64,000 nt of DNA from Eubacterium sp. AF36-5BH (GTDB lineage Bacteria; Bacillota; Clostridia; Lachnospirales; Lachnospiraceae): NCBI RefSeq assembly GCF_003460505.1, contig NZ_QTVG01000009.1, forward strand, positions 1-64,000, given 5' to 3'. Shown in pieces: positions 45,234 to 56,893 of the stretch (position 1 is its first letter; each line of letters opens with the position of its first letter). A program made the translations under genes and the position numbers. Below the pieces are notes generated by a model. It was given only the letters and a program-made list of their open reading frames with translations, did no database searches and was not told the DNA's origin.

Positions 45234-45339
45234 TCTGTATCTCCTTTTAACCACAACAAAAGCTGTTCACAATAGTTTACTTTATGAACAGCTTGTATTT
45301 TGTACTTTACTACACATTTGCAATTTAGTCAAATTTTTA

Positions 45340-45876
45340 TTATTTCACAATCATCTTTTCAATATCTTCAAATGTATTTGCCACGCTATACACCCTTGAT
45401 AAATCGCAGTGGAACATTCCCTGTTCCTTCATTTCATCCATAAATTTAAGTAATGTATCATAAAAACCATTGTGGTTAAAAATAATTACTTTTCCTTCAA
45501 TCATATACTTTTCGATTAATACAATTGCTTCAAATAACTCATCCATTGTTCCAACGCCACCTGGTAAAACAATGAACACGTCAGCTTCCGATTCAAAATG
45601 TCCTTTGCGCTCAGCCATTGAATCACAAACAATTTCCTTATCACATCCTTTGAACACGTTCATATCCTTAAATGCCTTTGGATATACACCTGTTATGTAA
45701 GCACCTCCGTCGTGCATTCCTCTTGCCATATATCCAAGTGTACTATCTGCACCCCCTCCATAAATAAGGTCGTACTTTTCTCCTAACTTCTTTCCCATAT
45801 CATAGTATGGTTTTAACTTTTCTTCTGAAACGTAAGGTGAGAATGATCCGTAAATGCATATTGTTTTTCTGTCCAT
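45340..45876 (-). CDS. LOG family protein (TIGR00730 Rossmann fold)
   Basis: A 178-residue protein with the LOG family motif LPGGVGTMDELFE and the start TICIYGSFSPYVSEE. The family hydrolyses nucleoside 5'-monophosphates to base and ribose phosphate (first known as cytokinin-activating enzymes in plants). In bacteria the usual substrate is thought to be AMP-like. Single gene, with no operon partner that explains it. Confidence 0.9.
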   Translation of the reverse strand: MDRKTICIYGSFSPYVSEEKLKPYYDMGKKLGEKYDLIYGGGADSTLGYMARGMHDGGAYITGVYPKAFKDMNVFKGCDKEIVCDSMAERKGHFESEADVFIVLPGGVGTMDELFEAIVLIEKYMIEGKVIIFNHNGFYDTLLKFMDEMKEQGMFHCDLSRVYSVANTFEDIEKMIVK

Positions 45877-46026
45877 AATAATCCCTCTTTTCCGTTTGTA
45901 ATTTATAATATGTTTTATATTATACTATCTATTCCAAAAGAATCAAAGAATTTTATTTTCGTTCTAGTGTGCATCCATAACAAATTATTTTTATTTAATA
46001 GGAGTTCCAATTTTTTTCTATTATAT

Positions 46027-46060
46027 AAGAAGACAGCTCCAAAAAAAGAGCTGTCTTCTT
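46027..46060. terminator. Bidirectional terminator after the 46-kb lipoprotein
   Basis: A perfect 13-bp stem, AAGAAGACAGCTC with GAGCTGTCTTCTT, and an A/T loop. It is located 47 bases after the minus-strand lipoprotein gene. Confidence 0.85.
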
Positions 46061-46106
46061 ATTCAAAGTTACATCATTAATCATCACAAATTCTTTGATT
46101 TATCAA

Positions 46107-46487
46107 TTATTCCATTTCAACTATTATCGTCTTGTTTTCATCAAATCGGTCTTCTGAATTATTTGATAACATGCTATCTGCTACATCTTGGAAAGTAATA
46201 TTTTTGTCGTTTGAAAGAACCACAAATTTAGACTTTTTAGCAGCATTCTTACTTTTTCCTGTTAATATAAGTCTGTAAGTATATTGTTTTCCTTCAGCAT
46301 GCCATACTCCTGATTCATCCTTATAATAATCACATAACACACTGGTTTGATTTTTTGCGTAGCTTTCAACTTCCTGTCTACTTGTTGTTGCTTCTGTTCC
46401 CTTATCACTGGTATTAGTATTTCCACAACCTACTAATCCAAAAGTAACTAATGCAATAAAAATTACCAAATACTTGTATTTTTCCAT
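46107..46487 (-). CDS. Small putative lipoprotein
   Basis: About 126 residues. The signal sequence ends in the lipobox FGLVGC, so Cys would be lipidated and anchor the protein outside the membrane. A short Thr/Ser linker precedes a 90-residue domain of unknown family with TYRLILTGKSKNAAKKSKF. The ATG at 46487 has GAGG 8 bases upstream. It stands alone with its own terminator. Function unknown. Confidence 0.75.
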   Translation of the reverse strand: MEKYKYLVIFIALVTFGLVGCGNTNTSDKGTEATTSRQEVESYAKNQTSVLCDYYKDESGVWHAEGKQYTYRLILTGKSKNAAKKSKFVVLSNDKNITFQDVADSMLSNNSEDRFDENKTIIVEME

Positions 46488-46714
46488 CTCTTTACCTCGC
46501 TTTCTTTTCATAATATTGCTTGACCATATAGTTTCATTTCTATTTTTTCTTTCCTTAATCTACAATATCCCCCCCTATTTCTTTTGACTTTACAAGTATA
46601 TCATAACCAAATTTTACCAACAACATTTATAAACAGTTATCACACAAAGTTCACAATGTAATCTTGGTAAACTTACACGAAACATAATAAGCTTACACAA
46701 AACTAAAATAAATC

Positions 46715-47947
46715 TTACAACAGAAACTGTGACATTGCGTAATTGCTTAAATCTACGCCTCTTTTAGTTAAACGTACATTGTCACCATTTACCTCTATAA
46801 GTCCCTGCTGCACTAATTTTTCTGTTACCTCTCCATATACGCTATCGTATTTTCTGTCAAATGCCTGATGAAATTTTTCTTTTGAAATTCCCTCAATCAT
46901 CCTTAGTCCCAAAAACATAAATTCTTCTTTTTTATCCTTTTCGGTCAACCGCTGTATTTTTCCTTCTATTACAGAAATAGCATCCTCTGTTATATCCCAA
47001 ATATCATCCTGATAAATAAAACTGTCGCCATAAAAATCGCTGTCCGCATCTTTGCCATCTAAAAGCAAACTAATGTATTTGTCAATATCTTCAGTGTTAC
47101 TGTATCTACTGTCGTTATATAAAGAGGCTGCCCCCAGACCAAAGCCCAGATAATCAACTCTTTTCCAATAACCTATATTATGCCTGCATTGAAATCCCGG
47201 CTTGCCATAGTTTGATATTTCATAATGTACGTATCCCTTTTCTTCCAACATTTTTTCAGTTAAATAGTACATTTCTCTTTCTTCATCTTCGTCCGGTAAA
47301 ATATTAATATTTTTGCTTTCCGCCTCCTGGACTCTTTCCTGCAATGGAGTTCCATCTTCAACAATAAGGCTATAAGCTGAAATATGCTCCGGTTCCATTG
47401 CCAACACACTCTCCAATGTATGCTTGTAACTTTCAACTGTCTGTCCCGGTAAAGCACTCATTACATCAACATTTATATTTTCAAAGCCTACTTTTCTTGC
47501 CAACTCATAACTTTCTTTGAATTTTGCAAAATCATGAATACGACCAATACTTTTAAGTTCCTGATCATTTGCAGACTGAAGTCCAAAGCTGATTCGGTTA
47601 ATGCCTGCCTCTTTGTAACTGTTTAATTTTGCTTCTGTTACAGTTCCAGGGTTACACTCAATAGTAATCTCTGCATCATCAGATAAGTGGCAATTGTTTT
47701 TTACTGCCTCCATAATTTTTGTAATAAAATTTTCCTGCAAAATTGACGGAGTTCCACCACCTATGAAAACGCTTGTAATAACCCTGCCTTCCATTTTTTC
47801 TTTGCTTAATTCTATCTCTCTAACCAAAGCATTTACATATTCTCTTTTTGTACCTTCATCCATGCTCATTGATAAAAAATCACAATAATCACACTTTCTC
47901 ACGCAAAAAGGAATATGAATATATATTTCCAACTGCTTACTGTTCAT
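46715..47947 (-). CDS. hemW: HemW-like radical SAM haem chaperone
   Basis: About 410 residues with the radical SAM cluster CVRKCDYCDF, in which the extra Cys is typical of the HemN/HemW family. IHIPFC, FIGGGTPSIL and a C-terminal winged-helix-like region follow. The first HemN-specific residues that mark true coproporphyrinogen oxidase are absent, so HemW, which binds haem and lacks oxidase activity, is the better call. It lies just downstream of lepA, the usual place. Confidence 0.92.
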   Translation of the reverse strand: MNSKQLEIYIHIPFCVRKCDYCDFLSMSMDEGTKREYVNALVREIELSKEKMEGRVITSVFIGGGTPSILQENFITKIMEAVKNNCHLSDDAEITIECNPGTVTEAKLNSYKEAGINRISFGLQSANDQELKSIGRIHDFAKFKESYELARKVGFENINVDVMSALPGQTVESYKHTLESVLAMEPEHISAYSLIVEDGTPLQERVQEAESKNINILPDEDEEREMYYLTEKMLEEKGYVHYEISNYGKPGFQCRHNIGYWKRVDYLGFGLGAASLYNDSRYSNTEDIDKYISLLLDGKDADSDFYGDSFIYQDDIWDITEDAISVIEGKIQRLTEKDKKEEFMFLGLRMIEGISKEKFHQAFDRKYDSVYGEVTEKLVQQGLIEVNGDNVRLTKRGVDLSNYAMSQFLL

Positions 47948-48158
47948 TTCTTTTCCTTCCCTGTATATCCATTCAACTTCCAACATATATGCCAATCTTC
48001 ATTTTCACCTAATAAAAACACAATATACTACATTTTTACCTGATTAGCCAAAAGCTGAATTTTATAATATAACCTGACAATGCCAAAGAAAACTAACATC
48101 TAGTATTCTTTGGCACTGTAAAAATTCTTATAATTACAAATACATATTTCTATATATT

Positions 48159-49985
48159 TTATTCTTCATCTAATTTTAAAACTGCCATAAATGCACTCTG
48201 TGGAATTTCTACGTTTCCAACCTGACGCATTCTCTTCTTTCCTTCCTTCTGTTTTTCAAGAAGTTTTCTCTTACGGGAAATGTCACCACCATAACATTTT
48301 GCCAATACGTCTTTTCTCATTGCCTTAACAGTTTCTCTTGCAATTACTTTGCTACCAACCGCTGCCTGAATAGGTACTTCAAACATCTGTCTTGGAATTT
48401 CTTTCTTTAACTTCTCACACATTTTTCTTCCACGTTCATATGCTGACGCTTCAGGAACTATAAATGATAAAGCATCTACTTCATCTTTATTAATAAGAAT
48501 ATCAAGTTTAACTAACTTAGCCTGTTCGTATCCCTTTAACTCATAATCGAAAGATGCATATCCCCTTGAACGTGATTTTAAAGCATCAAAGAAATCATAA
48601 ATAATTTCATTTAATGGAATATCGTATTTAAGGAGTGCTCTTTGTCCTTCTACATATTCCATGCTAATATATGTTCCTCTTCGTTGCTGGCAAAGTTCCA
48701 TAATGGCACCGATAAATTCTGTTGTAACCATTATCTCTGCACTAACAATAGGTTCTTCCATATAAGCGATTTCACTTGGATCTGGAAGATTAGTTGGATT
48801 AGTAAGTTCAATCACCTCACCATTTTCTTTGTATACCTTATAAATAACAGACGGTGCTGTTGTGACAAGGTCAAGTCCATATTCTCTCTCTAGTCTTTCC
48901 TGAATAATTTCCAAATGGAGCAAGCCTAGGAATCCGCATCTGAAACCAAAACCTAAAGCGATTGATGTTTCAGGTTCAAATTTTAACGCTGCATCATTTA
49001 ACTGTAATTTTTCTAAAGCATCTCTTAAATCCGGATACTTTGCTCCATCAGCCGGATACAAGCCACAATAAACCATTGGCTGAACTTCTTTATATCCCGG
49101 AAGCGGATTATCGCATGGGGCATCCGCATTTGTAACTGTATCACCAACTTTTGTATCTGACACATTTTTAATGCTGGCTGTTATGTAGCCTACCATTCCT
49201 GCCGGTAATTCATCACATGGAATAAACTGACCTGCACCAAAATATCCAACTTCTACAACATTTGCCACTGCACCTGTTGCCATCATTTTTATATTCATTC
49301 CCGGTTTTACTGTACCTTCCTTAACACGGCAAAATACAATAACCCCTTTATATGAGTCATATAGACTATCAAATATTAAAGCCTGTAAAGGTGCATTTGC
49401 ATCACCGGTTGGTGCCGGTATATTTTTTACAATTGCCTCTAATACATCCTCACAGTTTAAACCTGTTTTTGCAGAAATAAGAGGTGCATCTTCCGCCTCA
49501 AGACCAATAACATCTTCGATTTCAGCTTTTACCCTGTCAGGATCTGCTGATGGTAAATCTATCTTGTTAATAACCGGAAATACTTCCAAGTCATGGTCTA
49601 ATGCCAAATAAACATTTGCCAAAGTCTGTGCCTCAACGCCCTGTGCCGCATCAACTACCAACACTGCACCATCACATGCTGCCAAACTTCTTGAAACCTC
49701 ATAGTTGAAATCCACATGGCCCGGTGTATCAATTAAATTGAAAATATATTCCTCGCCATCTTTTGCCTTATAAACAGTACGAACTGCCTGAGACTTAATT
49801 GTAATGCCTCTTTCTCTTTCAAGTTCCATATTATCAAGAACCTGAGCCTGCATTTCCCTGTTTGTTAAAAGACCTGTCATTTCAATTATTCTGTCTGCCA
49901 AAGTTGATTTACCATGGTCTATATGAGCTATAATACAAAAATTTCTAATTTTACTCTGATCAATATGTGCCACTTTTTCCTCCAA
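48159..49985 (-). CDS. lepA: Elongation factor 4 (LepA)
   Basis: A 608-residue translational GTPase. The P-loop is AHIDHGKST, with DTPGHVDF and [10 protein letters not shown] as the next G motifs. The LepA-specific C-terminal domain ends [22 protein letters not shown]. It can back-translocate ribosomes. hemW follows after a 211-base gap that holds a stem-loop, CAGTGCC/GGCATTG, at about 48080-48118 without a T-run, so not a clear terminator. Confidence 0.97.
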   Translation of the reverse strand: MEEKVAHIDQSKIRNFCIIAHIDHGKSTLADRIIEMTGLLTNREMQAQVLDNMELERERGITIKSQAVRTVYKAKDGEEYIFNLIDTPGHVDFNYEVSRSLAACDGAVLVVDAAQGVEAQTLANVYLALDHDLEVFPVINKIDLPSADPDRVKAEIEDVIGLEAEDAPLISAKTGLNCEDVLEAIVKNIPAPTGDANAPLQALIFDSLYDSYKGVIVFCRVKEGTVKPGMNIKMMATGAVANVVEVGYFGAGQFIPCDELPAGMVGYITASIKNVSDTKVGDTVTNADAPCDNPLPGYKEVQPMVYCGLYPADGAKYPDLRDALEKLQLNDAALKFEPETSIALGFGFRCGFLGLLHLEIIQERLEREYGLDLVTTAPSVIYKVYKENGEVIELTNPTNLPDPSEIAYMEEPIVSAEIMVTTEFIGAIMELCQQRRGTYISMEYVEGQRALLKYDIPLNEIIYDFFDALKSRSRGYASFDYELKGYEQAKLVKLDILINKDEVDALSFIVPEASAYERGRKMCEKLKKEIPRQMFEVPIQAAVGSKVIARETVKAMRKDVLAKCYGGDISRKRKLLEKQKEGKKRMRQVGNVEIPQSAFMAVLKLDEE

Positions 49986-50510
49986 TTACTTAGTAAGATT
50001 ATCAATTACAAACTGATATATTTTTTGACTGTTGTTCATTGCTTCCCAATTAGTACACATCTTAGATGCCATGTGCTTATCAGGGGTTGAAATATTCAGC
50101 TCAATTAACGTGCTGTCACCTTCTTTTACCTGACAATGTACCACATAGTCTCCATTAGAAGCCCTGTAATAATCAGACACCGTACCTACCTCGTTTCTAA
50201 GTTCGTATCTGTTGTCAACCAAAAACATATCTATATCATCAATAACCTGGTTAGGTATTTTGTTCTCGAAGAATTTAAGACTCTCTCTCCCCTCTGATGA
50301 TAAATGGTAATATGATGTATTTCTGTTTACATTTGAAAAAACAAACCCATCCTCAATAAGTTCATTAATTGCTTTCTGCACAGCAAAATAATTTGTATAT
50401 TCATTTTCCAAAAAGAATTGTGCAATCTGTGAGTTAGTCAATGGAAATTCTACTTTATTTAACATATGCATAATCATTAACTTGTATAAAGTTTCTGTTT
50501 CTATTGCCAT
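49986..50510 (-). CDS. DUF4364 family protein, winged-helix
   Basis: A 174-residue protein: an N-terminal winged helix (LTNSQIAQFFLENEYTNYF, then AINELIEDGFV and YYHLSSEGRESLKF) and a C-terminal beta domain. It fits DUF4364, a Clostridia family of unknown role, probably a transcription regulator. It lies between engB and lepA, three bases from engB and touching lepA. Confidence 0.8.
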   Translation of the reverse strand: MAIETETLYKLMIMHMLNKVEFPLTNSQIAQFFLENEYTNYFAVQKAINELIEDGFVFSNVNRNTSYYHLSSEGRESLKFFENKIPNQVIDDIDMFLVDNRYELRNEVGTVSDYYRASNGDYVVHCQVKEGDSTLIELNISTPDKHMASKMCTNWEAMNNSQKIYQFVIDNLTK

Positions 50511-50513
50511 ATT

Positions 50514-51113
50514 CTACTCCTCTACTGTACCTTTTGCTAATTCTTCTATAACCTGTAAAATTTCTTCTTTTCCCTGCTTTGTCTGAGCTGAGAATGGTAA
50601 AATCTTTGTTCCCGGAATTACATTTAATCCCTGACGAATCATTTTGATGTTCTTCTGAACCTGACTTCTTTTTATCTTATCTAACTTAGTTGCTATGATA
50701 ATCGGTTCATAGCCGTTTGCCAAAATCCACTCATACATATTAACGTCATTCTTTGATGGCTCATGTCTTATGTCTATTAACAAAAACACTGCCTGCAACA
50801 TTTGTGAAGTATGAAGATAATTTTCAATCATCCTGCCCCACTTTGCTTTTATTTCCTTAGACACGCTGGCATAACCATACCCCGGTAGGTCTACGAAATA
50901 CATTTCCTTATTTACATTGTAAAAATTAATTGTCTGAGTTTTTCCCGGCTGAGAAGATGTTCTAGCCAATGCTTTTCTATTAACCAAACCATTTATTAAT
51001 GATGATTTTCCTACATTTGACTTTCCTGCAAAAGCAATTTCCGGCATTGTATTTTCCGGTAATTTACTTGTTATTCCACAAACTGTTTCCAATTCAACAT
51101 TTTTAACTATCAT
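50514..51113 (-). CDS. engB: Ribosome biogenesis GTPase EngB (YsxC)
   Basis: A 199-residue GTPase with P-loop GKSNVGKSSLING, switch II DLPGYGYA and TKLDKIKRS. EngB is needed to finish the large ribosomal subunit. It follows lon by 32 bases, the conserved clpX-lon-engB order. Confidence 0.96.
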   Translation of the reverse strand: MIVKNVELETVCGITSKLPENTMPEIAFAGKSNVGKSSLINGLVNRKALARTSSQPGKTQTINFYNVNKEMYFVDLPGYGYASVSKEIKAKWGRMIENYLHTSQMLQAVFLLIDIRHEPSKNDVNMYEWILANGYEPIIIATKLDKIKRSQVQKNIKMIRQGLNVIPGTKILPFSAQTKQGKEEILQVIEELAKGTVEE

Positions 51114-51145
51114 CTTCTCTCCTATCTTTCACTGTAAATCAAATT

Positions 51146-53458
51146 CTAAACTAATGCAATCTTTATAACATCATCCATTGTTTCAGCCAGAACAATTTTC
51201 ATTCCGCCTGTTATCTCTTTTGATATTTCTTCAAGCATTGATTTGTTCTTCTTAGGTACTACTACAATCTTAATACCTGCGTTCTTTGCTGCCAATAACT
51301 TTTCTTTTAATCCACCAATTGGCATAACCTTCCCTCGTAAATTAATTTCACCGGTCATTGCAACTTTACAGTTCACTTCTCTGTTTGTAACAGCCGAAAG
51401 TATTGCTGTTGCCATGGTGATACCTGCTGACGGCCCATCCTTTGGCACTGCCCCTTCCGGAACATGAATATGTATGTCATGTTTTTCAAAGTAATCATCT
51501 GCCACGCCATACTTACCTGCAATGCTTCTTACATAAGAAAGTGCAATCTGTGCAGATTCTTTCATAACATCGCCTAACTGACCTGTTAATTTCAGCTGAC
51601 CCTTGCCAGGCATTGTGTTTACTTCAATTTGTAAAGTTGTTCCACCAACTGCTGTCCAGGCAAGTCCTCTTACAATACCAATATCATTCTTTTCATTAGC
51701 CTTGTCATCGTCAAAAATCTTTCTTCCAAGATATTTTTCAATATTCTTTGAAGTAACCTTTAAACGCTTTTTGTTGTTTTTGATAATAAGACCTGCTGCT
51801 TTGCGACAAATCTTTGAAATTTCTCTTTCTAACTGTCTTACACCTGCTTCTCTTGTATAGTAGCGGATAATACTGTTAATTGCTTCATCTGTGATGGATA
51901 ACCAGCTTTTCTTTATACCATTTTTTTCAAATTCTTTACTAATTAAATGTTCCTTGGCAATATGGAATTTTTCGTTTTGAGTATAACCTTCAATTTCTAT
52001 TATTTCCATTCTGTCAAGTAAAGGTCTTGGAATTGTGCCTGCGTCATTAGCTGTTGCCACAAATAAAACCTTTGATAAATCAATTGGTATTTCAGCGTAA
52101 TTATCTCTAAACTTTGAGTTCTGCTCTGAATCCAACACTTCTAATAAGGCTGACGCCGGATCTCCATGAACTCCCTGTCCCATTTTATCTATTTCATCAA
52201 ATAAAATTAAAGGATTAGAACTTCCTGCCTGCTTTAGTCCTTTAAGGATTCTACCTGGCATTGCTCCTAAATATGTTTTACGGTGTCCGCGAATTTCTGA
52301 CTCATCACTAACACCACCTAATGATATTCTAACATATTTCTTGTTAAGTGCCTCTGCAATTGATTTTGCAATACTTGTCTTACCTGTTCCCGGAGGTCCC
52401 ACAAGACAAATAATCGGTGCCTCACCCTTTGCCATAGTCAATTGTCTTACAGCTAAAAATTCTAAAATTCTTTCTTTAACTTTAGTTAATTGGTAATGGT
52501 CTCTATTTAAAATTTCCTCTGCATTCTGCAGGTTGGGATTTTCTTCTGTTTCATTGTTCCATGGCAAATCTAACATTGTTTCCAAATAGGTTCTAATAAT
52601 GTTACCTTCTGCCGGATTACCCATGGCTGATTTATATCTTGAAAGTTCTTTTAATAATTTTTCTTTAACACTGTCATCTGCGTTTAAATTATTAATCTTC
52701 TCTTCAAGCTGATCTGTTTCTGCGTCAAAGTCATCCCCTAATTCTTCTTTGATAATCTGCATCTGTTCGCGAAGAATATGTTCCTTCTGACTTTTTTCTA
52801 AACGTTGTTTAACTTTTTCTATAATCTCATTTCTAACCTGTGCAACTTCATTTTCTTTTGCAAGGAACGAATATATAGTAGTAAATTTATCTTCAATACT
52901 GTTCTGTTCCAAGTATTCCTGTTTTAATTTATATCCTACTTTTATTCTCATTAAAATCTGGTTCATTAGAGTTTCAATATTACTAATATCTAACAAACCT
53001 CTTAAACTTGAAGGAGATAATTCTCTTACCTTACCCTCGAATAATTTTAAAGTATCTCTTAATTCTCTAACATAAGCTTCTTCCTGCGCCTCTGTTAAAG
53101 TATTTTTATCTTCTTCTATAATTGAAACTTCCCCGGCAAAATGTCCATCAGCCATGTATAAAGACTGTATTTCTCCTTTAGCTTTTGCCTCCACCATAAC
53201 TCTTACCACGTCATCAGGAAGTTTATTTAACTGCTTTACAACTACAACTGTTCCAACCTTGTATATACCATCAAAACCCGGTGTGTCTTCCACCGGGTCT
53301 TTTTGTGCAACAACAAACAATTCTTTATCGTCAATCATTGACTCTTCTGCTGCTGCAATTGATGCTTTTCTGCGAACGTCAAAATGAACAGTTGTTCCCG
53401 GTATAATAGTAAGGCCTCTTAATGGTATAACCGGAAAAGTTTTTAAGTTCTCTGACAT
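51146..53458 (-). CDS. lon: ATP-dependent protease Lon
   Basis: A 770-residue hexameric protease. An N-terminal substrate domain is followed by Walker A GPPGTGKTSIA, Walker B LILFDEIDKMG, and the catalytic Ser-Lys pair in PKDGPSAGITMA and GGLKEKLLAAKNAG. The ATG at 53458 has AAGGAGAAG upstream; the earlier 7 codons are excluded. clpX lies 36 bases upstream. Confidence 0.97.
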   Translation of the reverse strand: MSENLKTFPVIPLRGLTIIPGTTVHFDVRRKASIAAAEESMIDDKELFVVAQKDPVEDTPGFDGIYKVGTVVVVKQLNKLPDDVVRVMVEAKAKGEIQSLYMADGHFAGEVSIIEEDKNTLTEAQEEAYVRELRDTLKLFEGKVRELSPSSLRGLLDISNIETLMNQILMRIKVGYKLKQEYLEQNSIEDKFTTIYSFLAKENEVAQVRNEIIEKVKQRLEKSQKEHILREQMQIIKEELGDDFDAETDQLEEKINNLNADDSVKEKLLKELSRYKSAMGNPAEGNIIRTYLETMLDLPWNNETEENPNLQNAEEILNRDHYQLTKVKERILEFLAVRQLTMAKGEAPIICLVGPPGTGKTSIAKSIAEALNKKYVRISLGGVSDESEIRGHRKTYLGAMPGRILKGLKQAGSSNPLILFDEIDKMGQGVHGDPASALLEVLDSEQNSKFRDNYAEIPIDLSKVLFVATANDAGTIPRPLLDRMEIIEIEGYTQNEKFHIAKEHLISKEFEKNGIKKSWLSITDEAINSIIRYYTREAGVRQLEREISKICRKAAGLIIKNNKKRLKVTSKNIEKYLGRKIFDDDKANEKNDIGIVRGLAWTAVGGTTLQIEVNTMPGKGQLKLTGQLGDVMKESAQIALSYVRSIAGKYGVADDYFEKHDIHIHVPEGAVPKDGPSAGITMATAILSAVTNREVNCKVAMTGEINLRGKVMPIGGLKEKLLAAKNAGIKIVVVPKKNKSMLEEISKEITGGMKIVLAETMDDVIKIALV

Positions 53459-53494
53459 GTCTTCTCCTTGTAATAGCAACTTAAATGTGGCTAA

Positions 53495-54769
53495 TTATTT
53501 CTTTTTTGTAGTATTCTTTTTAGGGATTACCGAATTATAAATTATTTCAGGATCCGCTAATCCATTTACCACATCTTCATTTATAATACATTCTTTTATT
53601 GATTCGTCAGATGGTGTCTCATACATAATATCCATAATAACATTTTCAATAATTGCTCTAAGGCCTCTTGCACCTGTTTTTCTCTTAACAGTTAATTTGG
53701 CAATAGCGTTTATCGCTTCATCTGTAAATGTTAGTTTAACTCCATCTAACTCAAACAATTTCTTATACTGTTTAACTAAAGCATTCTTTGGTTCTGTTAA
53801 AATCTTTTCTAATGCTTTTTCATCTAAATAATCTAATGTAACTGTTACCGGTACTCTTCCGATAAATTCAGGAATCAAACCGAACTTAACTAAATCTTCC
53901 GGCATAACTTCCTTCAACAATTCATCTTCAACAATTTCAGATTTCTCAGCAATTTCAGTATTGAAACCTATTGAACTCTTATCAAGTCTTCTTTCAATAA
54001 TCTTATCAAGTCCTGCAAAAGCTCCACCACAAATAAATAAAATATTTGTAGTATCAATAGGGATAAGTTCCTGCTGTGGATGTTTTCTTCCACCCTGTGG
54101 TGGAACACTGGCTTCTGTTCCTTCTAAGATTTTAAGCAAAGCCTGCTGAACACCTTCACCTGAAACGTCTCTTGTAATAGAAACATTCTCTGATTTCTTT
54201 GTAATCTTATCGATTTCATCTATATAAATAATACCATGTTCTGCTCTCTCAATATCATAGTCTGCTGCCTGAATTAATTTAAGCAGAATATTTTCAACAT
54301 CTTCACCAACATAACCAGCCTCTGTTAATGTTGTAGCATCTGCAATTGCAAAAGGTACATTTAAAATTTTGGCTAATGTTTGAGCAAGATATGTTTTACC
54401 TGAACCTGTTGGACCAAGTAGTAATATATTTGACTTCTGTAATTCTACATCTAAATCTTTGTCCGCCAATACTCTCTTGTAATGGTTGTAAACAGCAACT
54501 GAAAGAACTTTCTTTGCTTCCTGCTGTCCAATAACATATTGATCCAAGAATTCTTTTATTTCTTTAGGCTTTAGTAAATTGATTTCATCACTTGCACTTT
54601 TCTTTTCATCACCATAGATTTCATCATCAACTATGCTTGCACAAATCTCAACACATTCATCACAAATGTATGCATTGTTCGGACCTGCTATAAGTCTTCT
54701 AACCTGATTCTCACTTCTACCGCAAAAAGAACAGCGCAAATTGTTATCAGTTATATTTTTATTTGCCAT
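53495..54769 (-). CDS. clpX: ClpX unfoldase
   Basis: A 424-residue AAA+ protein that unfolds substrates for ClpP. An N-terminal zinc finger has the pairs CSFC and CDEC, Walker A is [11 protein letters not shown], Walker B is [10 protein letters not shown], and the ClpP-binding loop type motif lies at IGFNTE. It is followed by lon. A short hairpin (AAGGCACC with GGTGCCTT, 54801-54827) lies between clpP and clpX and may reduce read-through. Confidence 0.97.
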   Translation of the reverse strand: MANKNITDNNLRCSFCGRSENQVRRLIAGPNNAYICDECVEICASIVDDEIYGDEKKSASDEINLLKPKEIKEFLDQYVIGQQEAKKVLSVAVYNHYKRVLADKDLDVELQKSNILLLGPTGSGKTYLAQTLAKILNVPFAIADATTLTEAGYVGEDVENILLKLIQAADYDIERAEHGIIYIDEIDKITKKSENVSITRDVSGEGVQQALLKILEGTEASVPPQGGRKHPQQELIPIDTTNILFICGGAFAGLDKIIERRLDKSSIGFNTEIAEKSEIVEDELLKEVMPEDLVKFGLIPEFIGRVPVTVTLDYLDEKALEKILTEPKNALVKQYKKLFELDGVKLTFTDEAINAIAKLTVKRKTGARGLRAIIENVIMDIMYETPSDESIKECIINEDVVNGLADPEIIYNSVIPKKNTTKKK

Positions 54770-54834
54770 AATAACCTCGCATTAATCTAAATTTGAACAT
54801 AAGGCACCACAGTAATTGCGGTGCCTTATTCATT

Positions 54835-55416
54835 CTATCTCTGTTTAATTACCTGATCTACTAAACCATATTCTTTAGCTTCATCTGCACTCATCCAGTT
54901 GTCTCTGTCAGTATCCTTTTCAACAACTTTAACGGGTTGACCTGAATTTGCTGCCAAAATGTCGTTCAATTTCTTTTTAGTCTTTAAAATGTGCTCTGCA
55001 GCTATTTGAATTTCTGTAGCCTGTCCTTGTGCACCGCCAAGTGGCTGATGAATCATAATTTCTGCATTTGGAAGGGCATATCTCTTTCCTTTAGCACCAC
55101 TTGATAAGAGGAATGCTCCCATACTTGCCGCCATACCGATACAAGTAGTTGAAACATCACACTTTACATAATTCATTGTGTCATAAATAGCCATACCGGC
55201 TGTAACAGAACCGCCCGGGCTATTGATATACATATGAATGTCTTTTCCAGGATCTTCTGATTCTAAAAATAGAAGCTGTGCTACAACAACACTTGCTGTT
55301 GCATCATTTATCTCTTCTCCTAAGAAAATAATTCTGTCCTTTAATAATCTTGAGTAAATATCATATGAACGTTCACCACGTGAATTCTGTTCAATGACAT
55401 AAGGTACTAATGCCAT
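54835..55416 (-). CDS. clpP: ClpP protease subunit
   Basis: A 193-residue serine protease that forms a double ring. The catalytic Ser lies in [11 protein letters not shown] and the His in MIHQPLGG; the protein ends in [12 protein letters not shown]. It works with ClpX from the next gene. AGGAGG before the ATG at 55416. Confidence 0.97.
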   Translation of the reverse strand: MALVPYVIEQNSRGERSYDIYSRLLKDRIIFLGEEINDATASVVVAQLLFLESEDPGKDIHMYINSPGGSVTAGMAIYDTMNYVKCDVSTTCIGMAASMGAFLLSSGAKGKRYALPNAEIMIHQPLGGAQGQATEIQIAAEHILKTKKKLNDILAANSGQPVKVVEKDTDRDNWMSADEAKEYGLVDQVIKQR

Positions 55417-55451
55417 AATCTATACCTCCTTAATAAATGCTAACAAATATC

Positions 55452-56732
55452 TTATTTAGCTTTTTCTACTACTAACTTAGCAGCCTTTCTTGCACAGATG
55501 TCAGCTCTGATGTTCTTCTTATCATCATCTGATAATAATTCATTAACCTTATCAGCTTCCATCTGATATCTTTCAGCCATTCTCTTGATTTCTTCATCAA
55601 ATTCTTCATCTGATGCTTCAATCTTTTCAGCCTTAACAATAGCTTCAAGAACTAAGCTTGACTGTACTCTTGCTTCAGCCTGTGGCTTAACCTGTTCTGT
55701 AAGCTGATCTACAGTTGTACCTGTAAACTGCATATACTGGTCAAAAGAAATTCCCTGCATAGCAATGTTCTGTGCAAATTCTTCAACCATCTGCTGGCAC
55801 TGAGCTTCAATCATCTTTTCAGGAATATCCATTTCTGAATCATTAACGATTGCTTCAATTACCTTGCTTTCCTTATCAGCTTCAGCTTCCTGTGCTTTCT
55901 TTTCTTCAAGATTCTTCTTAATGTCTGCCTTGTATTCATCTAATGTATCAAATTCTGAAACATCCTGTGCGAAATCATCATCTAATTCAGGATATTCCTT
56001 AACTTTAATTTCCTTAATTGTTACTTTGAACATTGCTGGCTTTCCTGCAAGTTCTTTAGCCTGATACTGTTCTGGGAATGTAACGTTTACTTCTACTTCT
56101 TCTCCAACTTTCTTTCCAATAAGCTGTTCTTCAAAAGTATCAATAAATGAATGTGAACCAATTGTAAGTGGGTAATCTTCACCCTTTCCACCTTCAAATG
56201 CTACTCCATCAACAAAACCTTCGAAATCGATTGTTGTCTGATCTCCGTCTTCAACTGCCTTATCGTCAGCAGCTACAAGTCTTGCGTTCTGTTCCTTAAC
56301 CTTATCAAGTTCAGCAGCTACATCTTCATCTGTAACTGTTGTGTCCATAGCTTCAACCTTAACTCCCTTGTACTTTCCAAGTTTGATTTCAGGCTTAAGT
56401 GTTACTTCAGCTTCAAAAATAAATGATTTTCCTTTTTCAATCTGTGTTACATTGATTTCAGGACGAGCAACGATTTCTAATTCACTTTCTGCTGCTGCAT
56501 TTGCATAAGCATCTGGAATTAATTCGTTTGCAGCTTCTTCATAGAAAACGCCTGCACCGTACATTTTTTCTACCATAGCGTAAGGTACTTTACCTTTTCT
56601 AAATCCTGGTACGTTAAATTTATTCTTGTTCTTCTGATATGCTGCCTGAATGGCCTTATCAAATTCTTCTGCCGGTACTTCAATAGTAAGCTTTGCTGTG
56701 TTATTTTCTAACTTTTCTACCTGTAAACTCAT
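55452..56732 (-). CDS. tig: Trigger factor
   Basis: A 426-residue ribosome-bound chaperone. It has an N-terminal ribosome-binding domain with GFRKGKVPYAMVEKMYG, a PPIase domain (FEGFVDGVAFEGGKGEDYPL), and a C-terminal helical cradle. First gene of the tig-clpP-clpX-lon-engB run. Confidence 0.96.
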   Translation of the reverse strand: MSLQVEKLENNTAKLTIEVPAEEFDKAIQAAYQKNKNKFNVPGFRKGKVPYAMVEKMYGAGVFYEEAANELIPDAYANAAAESELEIVARPEINVTQIEKGKSFIFEAEVTLKPEIKLGKYKGVKVEAMDTTVTDEDVAAELDKVKEQNARLVAADDKAVEDGDQTTIDFEGFVDGVAFEGGKGEDYPLTIGSHSFIDTFEEQLIGKKVGEEVEVNVTFPEQYQAKELAGKPAMFKVTIKEIKVKEYPELDDDFAQDVSEFDTLDEYKADIKKNLEEKKAQEAEADKESKVIEAIVNDSEMDIPEKMIEAQCQQMVEEFAQNIAMQGISFDQYMQFTGTTVDQLTEQVKPQAEARVQSSLVLEAIVKAEKIEASDEEFDEEIKRMAERYQMEADKVNELLSDDDKKNIRADICARKAAKLVVEKAK

Positions 56733-56893
56733 TATTTTTCCTCCTTGTTATAAAAACGGGTATGAGTATCCCATTTAATTCATTGAATTTTACTCGTCAT
56801 AGCCTAGTAACCTATTGACGCAGTGTATGATTATATCATATTTTCTTTTTCTTGTCACTACCTTTTAAACCACATATTTTCAACAGTATTCTA

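Noticed and set aside
48080..48118. lepA terminator
   Set aside because: A good stem is present but no T-run follows on either strand, so it is only mentioned under lepA.
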